Below, piece by piece: positions 34,254-43,468 of a stretch of 64,000 nucleotides of DNA (positions are counted from its first letter, which is position 1; each line of letters starts with the position of its first letter). This stretch comes from Nonomuraea montanisoli. GTDB taxonomy: Bacteria > Actinomycetota > Actinomycetes > Streptosporangiales > Streptosporangiaceae. A program made the translations under genes and the position numbers. The notes beneath the pieces are model-generated. The model ran no database searches. It saw only the letters and a list, made by a program, of their open reading frames with translations, and was not told where the DNA came from. The stretch is taken from contig NZ_JABWGN010000016.1 in assembly GCF_013363975.1 (NCBI RefSeq), positions 181,372-245,371 on the forward strand, in the 5' to 3' direction.

Positions 34254-35050
34254 GATCTTGGGTGAGTGGTGCACCGATGAGAGACGAGCGCGTCCCCGGC
34301 CGCGGGCCGGAGACGGCCGGGCCGGTCCGGGTCCTGCTGGTGGACGACCAGATCCTCATGCGGGAGGGGCTGCGCAAGCTCCTGGAGATCGAGCCCGGCA
34401 TCGAGATCGCCGGCTCGGCGGCCGACGGCGCCGACGCGCTCGACCTGCTGGCCGGCATGCCGCCGGCCGACCGGCCGCACGTCGCCCTGGTGGACGCCCG
34501 CATGCCCCGTATGGACGGCGTCCAGCTCGTCGCGCGGCTGCGCGCGGAGTTCCCGCGGATCGCGTGCGTGATGCTGACGACCTTCGACGACGACGACTAC
34601 ATCTTCGGCGGGCTGCGGGCGGGCGCCCGGGGCTATCTGCTGAAGGACACGCCGCCGGACGAGCTGGTGGCCACGATCCGGCGGGCGGCCCGGGGCGAGA
34701 CCGTGCTGGCGGGGGTCGCGGCCGAACGGGTGGTGGCCGCGCTCCGCGAGCGGGCGGCCGGTGAGGAGCCGGCGTCCGCGAAGCCGCCGATCCCCGGCGG
34801 CCTGTCGTCGCCGGAGCCGCCGATCCCCGGCGGGCTGTCCGACAGGGAGTACGAGATCGCCACGCTCGTCGCGTCGGGAGCGTCCAACCGCGAGATCGCC
34901 CGCCGCCTGCACATCACCGAGGGCACCGCCAAGAACCACATCTCCAGCTGCCTGCGCAAGCTCGGCCTGCGTGACCGCACCCAGCTCGCCGTCTGGATGA
35001 CACACCACAATCCCGGCAGAGCGGACACTGGACCCCCAGGAGAGCCGTGA
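34250..35050 (+). CDS. NarL/FixJ-family response regulator
   Basis: 266 aa; ATG 34250 overlaps the kinase stop (ATGA). Receiver domain with VLLVDDQILMREGL, phospho-acceptor Asp in VDARMPRMDG (about residue 82), and LKDTPPDEL. A hinge contains a duplicated PPIPGGLS unit, then the LuxR-type HTH (LSDREYEIATLVASGASNREIARRL, then EGTAKNHISSCLRKLGL). The first 25 residues are an extension beyond the normal receiver start; GTG or ATG codons further in (ATG 34277) are alternative starts. Confidence 0.9.
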   Translation: MRSWVSGAPMRDERVPGRGPETAGPVRVLLVDDQILMREGLRKLLEIEPGIEIAGSAADGADALDLLAGMPPADRPHVALVDARMPRMDGVQLVARLRAEFPRIACVMLTTFDDDDYIFGGLRAGARGYLLKDTPPDELVATIRRAARGETVLAGVAAERVVAALRERAAGEEPASAKPPIPGGLSSPEPPIPGGLSDREYEIATLVASGASNREIARRLHITEGTAKNHISSCLRKLGLRDRTQLAVWMTHHNPGRADTGPPGEP

Positions 35051-35100
35051 ATTCCGCATCGCCCTGGGCGAATCCGTGCCGGCGATCACCCCCGACCACG

Positions 35101-35106
35101 TAAGGT
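35101..35106 (+). promoter_or_regulatory. Candidate -10 of a leaderless promoter (recQ)
   Basis: TAAGGT lies exactly six bases before ATG 35113; no ribosome-binding site. Confidence 0.5.
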
Positions 35107-35112
35107 AGCCGC

Positions 35113-36921
<1,809 letters not shown>

Positions 36922-36982
36922 CACGGCCTCCGCGGCCCCTCGGCGCGTGACCTCGGCGGGCGGTCGTAGAGAGGGGGCGCGC

Positions 36983-37141
36983 GCTTGGCCGAGCCTCACG
37001 AGGCTTGGCGGCGCTTGCTCGGAGCCGCGTCCTCAGGAGCGCGTCCTTGGGGGCGCAACCTTGAGGGCGCAACCTTGAGGGCGCAACCTTGAGGGCGCAA
37101 CCTTGAGGGCTTGGCCGGACCTCACGAGGCTTGGCGGCGCT
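36983..37141. repeat. Four 14-bp tandem repeats enclosed by a 33-bp direct repeat
   Basis: GGGCGCAACCTTGA is repeated four times without change at 37051-37106. The block is flanked by 33-bp direct repeats at 36983-37015 and 37109-37141 that differ at two bases and each contain a short hairpin, CCTC-AC-GAGG. It sits between recQ and the convergent NUDIX gene; copy two runs into the NUDIX stop. It may act as a terminator or REP-like element. Confidence 0.85.
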
Positions 37142-37691
37142 ACACGTGCGGCCTCGTACCGAGCTGGGCGTCGAACTGGGCGGCGGCGCGGTCGAGGGTC
37201 GCACGGACGTTCGCCTCGGCCGTCAGCTCCAGGGCCTCGGCGACGGTGAGCCATCGCAGCGGCGCGTCCGCCCGCTCGGGCCGTACGGCGTCGGGCGAGT
37301 CGGTGGCCAGCATGAAGCGCAGGTCGGCATGCTCGTGGGCCGGCTCGTGCGGCGCGGCGGGCACCGGGACGATCACCAGATGAAGGGGACTCCCGTCCGG
37401 CCAGGGCGCCAGGTCGGCCAGCCCGGTCTCCTCTGTGCCCTCACGCAGCGCGATCGCCAGCGGGTCGGTCTCGCCGGGGTCGGCGTGCCCGCCCACGAGG
37501 ATCCAGGCGTGCTGACGGGGGTGCCAGCGCAGCAGCACCCGCCGGGTCGGCGGATGCACGATGAGCGCCGTCGCGGTCAGGTGCAACGGAAGGTCGCGCC
37601 CCCAGGGGCCGCCGGGGCCGTCCAGGATCTCCCGCGTCCGCTCGGCGTCCACGGCCTCGACGGCGTCTCGCGGCTCGGGCAGCACCACCAT
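37140..37691 (-). CDS. NUDIX hydrolase
   Basis: 183 aa; AAGGAG precedes ATG 37691. Nudix box GGHADPGETDPLAIALREGT then EETGL fits G-x5-E-x7-R-E-x2-E-E-x-G. Substrate (nucleotide or sugar diphosphate) unknown. Preceded by an N-terminal helix with RTREILDGPGGPW. Upstream of it a 21-bp sequence is duplicated (37764-37807). Confidence 0.85.
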   Translation of the reverse strand: MVVLPEPRDAVEAVDAERTREILDGPGGPWGRDLPLHLTATALIVHPPTRRVLLRWHPRQHAWILVGGHADPGETDPLAIALREGTEETGLADLAPWPDGSPLHLVIVPVPAAPHEPAHEHADLRFMLATDSPDAVRPERADAPLRWLTVAEALELTAEANVRATLDRAAAQFDAQLGTRPHV

Positions 37692-37763
37692 GAGTCTCTC
37701 CTTCGTACGTGCGCCTGAGAGGGTCCCACATCGCCGTACCGGTGCGACACCCAATATCGCCCT

Positions 37764-37807
37764 GTACGTCGTGAAGACGCCCACCGGTACGTCGTGAAGA
37801 CGCCCAC
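37764..37807. repeat. 21-bp direct repeat pair
   Basis: GTACGTCGTGAAGACGCCCAC occurs at 37764-37784 and again at 37787-37807, two bases apart, upstream of the NUDIX gene. Confidence 0.85.
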
Positions 37808-38004
37808 GGGAAGCCGGCCTCTCGGCAAGCGGTCCTCGGCACCGCGCCGTCTCGGGTCAGCCCGACTCCGGCGCGGGACCGGACCAGCAAGGCGGCGCCA
37901 AGGGCGGACTCCAGCCCGGCGGTCGGCTTGGACCCGGCCTGGTGGGTCATGACGGCGCGGTCGGCCACCTCGGCGAAATTCCCGTCGGCGACGACGGAGA
38001 TTTC

Positions 38005-38073
38005 CGCGCGCGCCACGTCCGGGTCGCCGTCGCATGCACGCCCGACGGCGTGGACGCGACCGTCTCTGGAGAT
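38005..38073 (+). pseudogene. Fragment of a NarL-type histidine kinase gene
   Basis: Codes for RARHVRVAVACTPDGVDATV, nearly the same as residues RARHVRVAVACTPDGVDVTV in the ATPase domain of the kinase at 33018. DNA identity is also high over about 65 bp. Nothing else of the gene is visible around it, so it is a short copy or the remains of a paralogue. Confidence 0.65.
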
Positions 38074-38482
38074 TCCCGTCGTCGACGACGGCAAGGCAGG
38101 TCCTGACGGCGCCCACTCCAGCTCAACGTACAACTTCTGGTTGTGTTCTGTCGGCGTGTCGGCTGTTGGACGCTCCACGCGGGCACCGGTTTGATGAGCG
38201 GCGCAAGAGCCTCCACAACAACCACTAGGAGTACGGGTGTCGTTGGCGGGCGGCCACGGCCGGCGCCAGGTGCCGGTGATCTGGCGGGGCTGATGCTCGT
38301 CACCTCCTCGCGGCGGACCCGTCCGCCCTCGACGGCATCGCGTTCCCGCACCCCCTGCCCCGGACATCGCCTTCCGCCCGGCCGCGGCGCCGAGGGCGGC
38401 CGCCCTCGCACCGCTGATCGAGGAGCTGTCGTTGCGGACGTCCGTCGCCCCCGCCGGACACCTCATCACCCCAAGGAGAGAC

Positions 38483-39118
38483 ATGACCGTCACCATCCCG
38501 ACGCTGGGCCCTCGGACGACCGCGCTGCTCGTCATGGACTACCAGCGGGCGATCCTCGCCGCGATCCCCGGGCCGGCCGGGGCTGAAGCGCTGGTGTCCC
38601 GGGTCGCCGGCGCCATCGCCGACATGCGAGCGCACGGTGCCGCCATCGCCCACGTACGGGTCGGCTTCACCGAAGCCGACTGGGCGGCGATCCCGCCGGC
38701 GAACAAGACGTTCTCCTTCATCGGCCGGCAGCACCTGATGCACCACGAGGAGCCCGACACCGCCTTCCACGACCGGCTCACCCCCGAGCCCGGCGACATC
38801 ACCGTCCGCAAGACCCGCTACGGCGCGCTGTCCACCACGGACCTCGACCGCCGGCTGCGGGAGCGCGGAATCACCACGCTGGTCATCGCCGGCATCACCA
38901 CCAGCGGCGTCGTCCTGTCCACCGTCATCGACGCCGCCGACCGCGACTACCGGCTCTACGTCCTGTCCGACTGCGTCACCGACCCGGACGCGGGAACCCA
39001 CCACACCCTGATGACCGGCGTCTTCCCGAGGATGGCCCACGTCATCGACACCGCCGAACTGCGCTCCCTGTTGCGCGGGAGCCACCCCGAAGGAGCCGCC
39101 GACGACCGGCGGGCATGA
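38483..39118 (+). CDS. Isochorismatase-family hydrolase lacking the catalytic Cys
   Basis: 211 aa; AAGGAGAG precedes ATG 38483. The fold is clear: ALLVMDYQ with Asp19, VRKTRYGAL with the Lys, AGITTSGVVLSTV. In cysteine hydrolases of the family the last block is G-x-x-T-x-C-V; here Gly142 replaces Cys. Enzymes such as PhzD and isochorismatases also lack the Cys and use Asp chemistry, so this is probably a vinyl-ether hydrolase or other non-Cys variant rather than a nicotinamidase (inference). Confidence 0.8.
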   Translation: MTVTIPTLGPRTTALLVMDYQRAILAAIPGPAGAEALVSRVAGAIADMRAHGAAIAHVRVGFTEADWAAIPPANKTFSFIGRQHLMHHEEPDTAFHDRLTPEPGDITVRKTRYGALSTTDLDRRLRERGITTLVIAGITTSGVVLSTVIDAADRDYRLYVLSDCVTDPDAGTHHTLMTGVFPRMAHVIDTAELRSLLRGSHPEGAADDRRA

Positions 39119-39335
39119 CCGCCGGCGTCCGGACGCCCCTGCCGGCCGGCGCTTCGGCGCGGGGCGGTGGCGACGGCCCCACGAAGAACGGTCGTCGCCA
39201 CCGCGCTGACCCCGAAACCGGGCGGTCAGCTTCACTGCCACATTAGCCGGACAATCGGCGTGGCGCTCTCGGCGCCCCTCCCGCCCGCTACGTACAGTGA
39301 TCATGAACTGTCGCTTCGTGGTAACAGGGGGAACC

Positions 39336-39617
39336 ATGAGAAGCCTCATCGCCGCCGGCAGCCCGCTGATCCTCGCCGCCGTGCTGGTCGGGACGGCGGC
39401 GGGCCCGGCCGCCGCCGCGCAAGGGGACGACGGCATCGGGAACGAGTGCAGCTCGTCCTCACGCACGTCGTCCACCTGGGTGTACGCGGTCAACGACGAG
39501 GTGGTGTCGGGGTCCTACACCTCCGAGGTGTGCAAGGATCCCGCGATCGGCTGGCGCCCGTACTGGTGGGAGAACATCGTCACCGAGACCGACGACCTGG
39601 GGTCCTACGAGCAGTGA
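39336..39617 (+). CDS. Small secreted protein
   Basis: 93 aa from ATG 39336 with AGGGGGAA upstream; TACAGT at 39293 may be the -10. Signal peptide of about 26 residues ending AAAAQ, mature part of about 65 residues with two Cys (NECSSSS and EVCKDP) and a Trp-rich end (GWRPYWWEN). No family recognised. A perfect hairpin terminator follows. Confidence 0.6.
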   Translation: MRSLIAAGSPLILAAVLVGTAAGPAAAAQGDDGIGNECSSSSRTSSTWVYAVNDEVVSGSYTSEVCKDPAIGWRPYWWENIVTETDDLGSYEQ

Positions 39618-39685
39618 CCTGTGATCGGTGAGGGTGCGCTCCGCGCCGCGCATCCTCGTGGTCGTGCGAGCGCACGCTCGTGACG

Positions 39686-39711
39686 CCGGTCCGAGTCGCC
39701 CCTCGGACCGG
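39686..39711 (+). terminator. Hairpin terminator
   Basis: CCGGTCCGAG, loop TCGCCC, CTCGGACCGG: a perfect 10-bp stem, followed by a C/T-rich run ending CCCTTTCT. Confidence 0.65.
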
Positions 39712-39816
39712 CCCACCCCATCCCCTTTCTCCCGAAAGACATTCGGTGTCCCGCCACCGGGAATTCCGGAAAGAAAATCACCGGCATCGGCGCCACGGCG
39801 GCAAATACTTGTGACG

Positions 39817-39822
39817 TAGCCT
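39817..39822 (+). promoter_or_regulatory. Candidate -10 of a leaderless promoter (48-aa membrane protein)
   Basis: TAGCCT lies exactly six bases before ATG 39829, without a ribosome site. This supports the small ORF as real. Confidence 0.5.
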
Positions 39823-39828
39823 CTTGCC

Positions 39829-39975
39829 ATGGATCCGGACGACGGCCGCCAGGAATGGGGCGACCGAGGAAGAAAGCGCACCGTGGTGGCCGGTTGCCTG
39901 GTCGTCGGGGTGATAGGGGCAATTATCTGGCTCATTGCCCTCGGTGTGATCCTGTATTTCCTTTTACGATCATAA
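39829..39975 (+). CDS. 48-residue single-helix membrane protein
   Basis: Short ORF: charged N terminus MDPDDGRQEWGDRGRKR followed by one hydrophobic helix (about residues 19-46) and TAA. The AT-rich end (CTGTATTTCCTTTTACGATCATAA region) contrasts with surroundings. A leaderless-type -10 precedes it. Role unknown. Confidence 0.5.
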   Translation: MDPDDGRQEWGDRGRKRTVVAGCLVVGVIGAIIWLIALGVILYFLLRS

Positions 39976-40037
39976 ATGGCGGTCGGAACCTCCTGCCGCG
40001 TTCCGGTGTACGGGACGTGAGAGAGCGAGGAGGCGTC

Positions 40038-40529
40038 ATGAGATCGATGGTTGTGGTTGTGGTGCTCGTGCTGGTCGCCGGATGTACGGGAACGGCGGGG
40101 ACGGCGAGTACGGCGGGCAGGACGGGCACGGCCGGCACGGCGGTGCCGACGAGCGCCGGTCCGGCCGTGGCGAGGGGATGCCCGAAGGCGTCGGGGCTCC
40201 GCGCGGACGGCGGGCTGCCGGAGGTGCGCGGGGAAGGGCGGGGCGCGGAGGTGTGGGGGCTGTTGTTCGCGCCCGCGCCGTTCGAGCGCGGCCGCGAGGT
40301 GAAGATCGTGTGGCGCATGACCGGCGAGGGGCCGCTGACCGTCACGGCCACGTTGCCCGACGGCACGCGGGCCCGCCGGACGTTCGGGCCCGAGGCGCAC
40401 GGCGGGTCCACGTGGAAGCGGCCGGGCGAGGAGTGGGGGACGGGATTCGTGTTCCCGAAGCCGGGATGCTGGAGATTCGACCTCGCCAGGACGCACGGTT
40501 CCGGGCGCGTTTGGCTGCCGGTCCGGTAG
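40038..40529 (+). CDS. Putative lipoprotein
   Basis: 163 aa; GAGGAGG precedes ATG 40038. Signal peptide with lipobox VLVAGC, then a Thr/Ala/Gly-rich tether (TAGTASTAGRTGTAGT) and a beta-rich domain of about 115 residues with EVKIVWRMTGEGPLTVTA and a final KPGCWRFDL pattern, similar to small extracellular beta domains. Function unknown. Confidence 0.65.
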   Translation: MRSMVVVVVLVLVAGCTGTAGTASTAGRTGTAGTAVPTSAGPAVARGCPKASGLRADGGLPEVRGEGRGAEVWGLLFAPAPFERGREVKIVWRMTGEGPLTVTATLPDGTRARRTFGPEAHGGSTWKRPGEEWGTGFVFPKPGCWRFDLARTHGSGRVWLPVR

Positions 40530-40549
40530 GACTCACAGGCGGCGCGTGC

Positions 40550-40577
40550 GACTGCCGGTCCGGTAGGACCGGCAGTC
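40550..40577. terminator. Perfect 12-bp stem hairpin between convergent genes
   Basis: GACTGCCGGTCC, loop GGTA, GGACCGGCAGTC. Partial copies of CTGCCGGTCC flank it at 40516 and 40590. Likely bidirectional terminator for the lipoprotein gene and the convergent hydrolase gene. Confidence 0.65.
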
Positions 40578-40630
40578 GGCCCGTGTGGCTGCCGGTCCTG
40601 TCCGAGTGCGACCCGGCGGGCGGCGTGGCG

Positions 40631-40702
40631 GGGACGTGCCACCCCGGCGGGACGTGCCACCCTGCGGGACGTGCCACCCCGGCAGGACGTGTCACCCCGG
40701 CA
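40631..40702. repeat. Four short tandem repeats (17-19 bp)
   Basis: Units of the form GGGACGTGCCACCCCGGC occur at 40631, 40649, 40666 and 40685 with small differences; the last overlaps the 3 prime end of the minus-strand hydrolase gene. Confidence 0.8.
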
Positions 40703-41501
40703 GGACACGGTCGACGAACGTGGTCACGTCCGCCAGGACCTCCTCCCGGTTCGTCTCGTTGAAGACCTCGTGCCGGGCGCCCGGATAGATCCGCTCCGTG
40801 AAGTCCGCTCCCCTGATCGCCTCGATCCCGATGCGCGTGCCGGTCAGGGGCACCAGCCGGTCGTCCTCGCCGTGGATCCACAGCGTGGGCAGCGCGCCGA
40901 GCGAACCGGCCTTGGTGATCGTGGCCAGGGTGGCGGCGAACGCCTCCAGCGTGGGCCGCCTGAACGGCCCGTGCCAGACCAGGGGGTCGGCCGCGTAGGC
41001 GGCCCCCACGGCCGGGTCGCGGCTGAGCGTCGAGGGGTCGATGGGCACGTCCGGCGGCTCCTCGTACGCGAGCAGCTCGGCGATCGGCCCCCACTCCCCC
41101 AGCACCGGCCCCGACAGCACCAGCGCCGTCAGCCCCTCGCCGTGCCGCTGGGCGTAGCGGGCGGCGATCATGCCGCCCATCGAGTGGCCGATCACCACGA
41201 CCGGCACCCCCGGATGCTCCCGTACGGCGTGCTCCCGCAGGGCGTGGACGTTGGTCACCACGTCCTCGAAGTCCGCCACCAGCACCCGGTCGCCCTCCGA
41301 CCTGCCGTGCCCCAGCTGGTCCACCCCGTACACCGCCGCGCCGTCGCCGGTGAGCGTGCCGGCCACCCACGTGTAGCGTCCGATGTGCTCGCCGTACCCG
41401 TGGACGAGGATCGCCAGGTAGCGGGGGCTCTGGTGCGGCCACTCGCGGGCCACGAGCGTGCCGTGGGTGCCGGTGAGGGTGTGTTCGCGTGACGTCGCCA
41501 T
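40692..41501 (-). CDS. Alpha/beta hydrolase (monoacylglycerol lipase-like)
   Basis: 269 aa. LVHGYGEHIGRYTWVA, DQLGHGRSEG, nucleophile Ser in VIGHSMGGMIAARYA (about residue 110), Asp in WIHGEDDRLVP and His in PGARHEVFNE: a full catalytic triad of the monoglyceride lipase group. Cytoplasmic, no signal peptide. Immediately upstream of, and divergent from, the NRPS cluster, so it marks the probable left boundary; a role in the cluster cannot be excluded. Confidence 0.85.
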   Translation of the reverse strand: MATSREHTLTGTHGTLVAREWPHQSPRYLAILVHGYGEHIGRYTWVAGTLTGDGAAVYGVDQLGHGRSEGDRVLVADFEDVVTNVHALREHAVREHPGVPVVVIGHSMGGMIAARYAQRHGEGLTALVLSGPVLGEWGPIAELLAYEEPPDVPIDPSTLSRDPAVGAAYAADPLVWHGPFRRPTLEAFAATLATITKAGSLGALPTLWIHGEDDRLVPLTGTRIGIEAIRGADFTERIYPGARHEVFNETNREEVLADVTTFVDRVLPG

Positions 41502-41603
41502 GCCCTGGGATATCTCCGCGCGAGCGCTGCCCTACGCACGACCGGAGAGCACGTCCGTAATGTGCCCTAACAGGACGATAAAAGATGAAAACTTCTGCCA
41601 CTG

Positions 41604-41632
41604 GTGACAAGTAGGGCGAAAACTGTTTTAAT
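41604..41632 (+). promoter_or_regulatory. Promoter of the sugar-tailoring operon of the NRPS cluster
   Basis: GTGACA (41604-41609), 17-bp spacer, TTTAAT (41627-41632) in an AT-rich island between the hydrolase and epimerase genes. Predicted start of transcription near 41639, about 20 bases before ATG 41659. Confidence 0.55.
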
Positions 41633-41658
41633 CCGACGCTAGGTGGCCCCGGGGCGCC

Positions 41659-42717
41659 ATGACCCGGAGTGACCGTTTCCTCGAGTCACGGCTTCGTGGG
41701 AAAGGCAGGCCCGTGGGAGCTCCAAGTGGCGAAGTAGTCGTCACGGGCGGTCTCGGTTTCATCGGCTCACATCTGGTGGACGCCTACCTGGAGGCGGGCC
41801 ACCCCGTACGGATCATCGACTCCGACGCCGGCGCGGTCATCGACGGCGAGGACTACGACGCGAACCCCCGCTGCACGGTCGTCCGGCGGCGCGTGGAGGA
41901 CTACCTGGCCGGCGGCGGCGATTTCCGGGGCGTGGACCGCGTCATCCACGCCGCCTCCTACGTCGGCCCCGCCAGCATCCTGTCCAGGTCGGGCCGGCTC
42001 GGCCACGACATCATCGGCAGCACGGCCCCGGTCATCGAGGCGTGCGCGAGTGCGGGCGTGCCGCTGTGCGTGTTCAGCTCGGCCGAGGTGTACGGCCGCA
42101 GCGGCGTGCTCGACGAGAAGGACGACATCGTCGTCCCGACCCACTACAACACCCGCATCGAGTACGCCATCGCCAAGACCCTGGCCGAGGCGATGGTGGC
42201 CAACAGCCGGCGGCACGGGCTGCGCGGCATCGTCATCAGGCCGTTCAACGTCGCCGGGGCGCGCCAGTCGCGGGCCGGCGGGTTCGTCATGCCGACGTTC
42301 GTGCAGCAGGCGCTGGCCGGGCGGCCGATCACCGTCTTCGCGGGCGGCGACCAGGTGCGCGCGTTCATCGCGGCCGGCGACCTGACCGGCTTCCTGCTCG
42401 GCTACATGGACGCGGCGCTGGAGGGGGACGACGTCGTCATCAACGTCGGCAACCCGGCCAACGCCGTCACCATCATGGAGCTGGCCGAACGCGTCAAGGC
42501 GCTGCTGGACAGCCCGTCGCCGATCGTCCGGGTGGACGGGAGGAGCGTGCACGGCCCGCACTACGCGGAGGCGGAGTCGTTCCACAAGATCCCGGCGCTG
42601 CGGGCGGCCACCGGCCTCGGCTGGCGGCCGCGGGTGCCGCTCGACGAGCTGATCCTGAGCACGGCCGACTATTACCGCGCACGAGAGGACCGAAGGGCAG
42701 TGAATGCACCGCTCTAG
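41659..42717 (+). CDS. NAD-dependent nucleotide-sugar epimerase/dehydratase
   Basis: 352 aa from ATG 41659; GTG 41713 with AAAGG upstream is an alternative. Extended SDR fold: VTGGLGFIGSHLVDAYL (NAD site) near residue 28, VIHAASYVG, active-site Ser region FSSAEVYG and Y-A-I-A-K in RIEYAIAKTLAEAM, then IRPFNVAGARQS and substrate loop RAFIAAGDLTGF. Likely changes the configuration or oxidation state of an NDP-sugar used by this cluster. First gene of a four-gene operon with deacetylase, formyltransferase and glycosyltransferase-like genes. Confidence 0.85.
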   Translation: MTRSDRFLESRLRGKGRPVGAPSGEVVVTGGLGFIGSHLVDAYLEAGHPVRIIDSDAGAVIDGEDYDANPRCTVVRRRVEDYLAGGGDFRGVDRVIHAASYVGPASILSRSGRLGHDIIGSTAPVIEACASAGVPLCVFSSAEVYGRSGVLDEKDDIVVPTHYNTRIEYAIAKTLAEAMVANSRRHGLRGIVIRPFNVAGARQSRAGGFVMPTFVQQALAGRPITVFAGGDQVRAFIAAGDLTGFLLGYMDAALEGDDVVINVGNPANAVTIMELAERVKALLDSPSPIVRVDGRSVHGPHYAEAESFHKIPALRAATGLGWRPRVPLDELILSTADYYRAREDRRAVNAPL

Positions 42718-42746
42718 CCATCTGTTCGGACGGCGGTGACCGCGGC

Positions 42747-43436
42747 GTGCGACGCTTCGAGCGCGTGCTGGTGATCTCGCCGCACGCCGACGACGAGGTG
42801 CTCGGGTGCGGCGGGCTGATGGCCGCCCAGGCCGACGCCGGGGCCGAGGTGCACGTCCTGTTCCTCGCGGTGGACGGGATGCGGCACTACGGCCTCGACG
42901 GGGCCACCACGTACCGGCAGCGCCTGGACGAGATCGAGGACGTGCGGGCCACGCTCGGCTTCAGCTACGAGATCGCCTACGGCGACCGCGACCTGACCGA
43001 ACGGCTCGACACGCTGCCCCGCAGGGAGCTGGTCGACCTGTTCGAGCGGACGCTGAACGAGCGGCGGCCGGACCTGCTGCTCCTGCCCAGCTTCGCCGAC
43101 TACGACCAGGACCACCTCGCGGTGTTCGCCGCCGGGTTCGCCGCGGCGCGGCCCATCGCGCAGCAGTTCGGCAAGTGGCTGGTGCCCCACGTCTTCCTGT
43201 ACGAGATGTCGAAGATCCAGTGGGCGTCGGAGCCGATGCCCCGGTCCACCGCGTACTGCGACATCGGCGCGGTCATGGAGCGCAAGCTGGAGGCGTTGCG
43301 CGGCTACAGGAGCCAGCACCGGCCCGCCCCGCACATCAGGAGCGAGGAGTCGGTGACGGCGCTGGCCACGCTGCGCGGCGCGGAGATCGGCGTGGAGCGC
43401 GCGGAGGCGTTCGGCGTGCTGAGGACGGTCCTGTGA
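42747..43436 (+). CDS. PIG-L/LmbE-family N-deacetylase
   Basis: 229 aa from GTG 42747. Zinc-binding motif SPHADDEVLGCGG (H-x-D-D) near residue 12 and a later YDQDHLAVFAAG segment supplying the third His ligand. These zinc enzymes remove acetyl from N-acetylglucosamine units or cleave related amides (MshB, Mca, teicoplanin-type deacetylases). With an NDP-sugar epimerase before and a formyltransferase after it, a role in uncovering an amino group on a sugar is the simplest reading (inference). Confidence 0.85.
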   Translation: MRRFERVLVISPHADDEVLGCGGLMAAQADAGAEVHVLFLAVDGMRHYGLDGATTYRQRLDEIEDVRATLGFSYEIAYGDRDLTERLDTLPRRELVDLFERTLNERRPDLLLLPSFADYDQDHLAVFAAGFAAARPIAQQFGKWLVPHVFLYEMSKIQWASEPMPRSTAYCDIGAVMERKLEALRGYRSQHRPAPHIRSEESVTALATLRGAEIGVERAEAFGVLRTVL

Positions 43437-43468
43437 CCATGAACGCGCAGGCGGGTGAGGGAGGTCCT

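Larger units (their letters stand above)
37692..38482. other. Gene-poor stretch with gene remnants
   Basis: No intact gene found in 790 bp. It holds a 21-bp direct repeat (37764-37807), a fragment related to the histidine kinase at 33018 (38005-38073), and near 38300-38420 a plus-strand stretch (DIAFRPAAAPRAAALAPLIE type, with a frame break) that weakly recalls the end of a LysR-type effector domain. It looks like decayed coding DNA. Confidence 0.55.

Noticed and set aside
38143..38586. 147-codon plus-strand ORF before the isochorismatase-like gene
   Set aside because: Overlaps the isochorismatase start in another frame and has Arg/Pro/Ser-rich composition; the region appears decayed.
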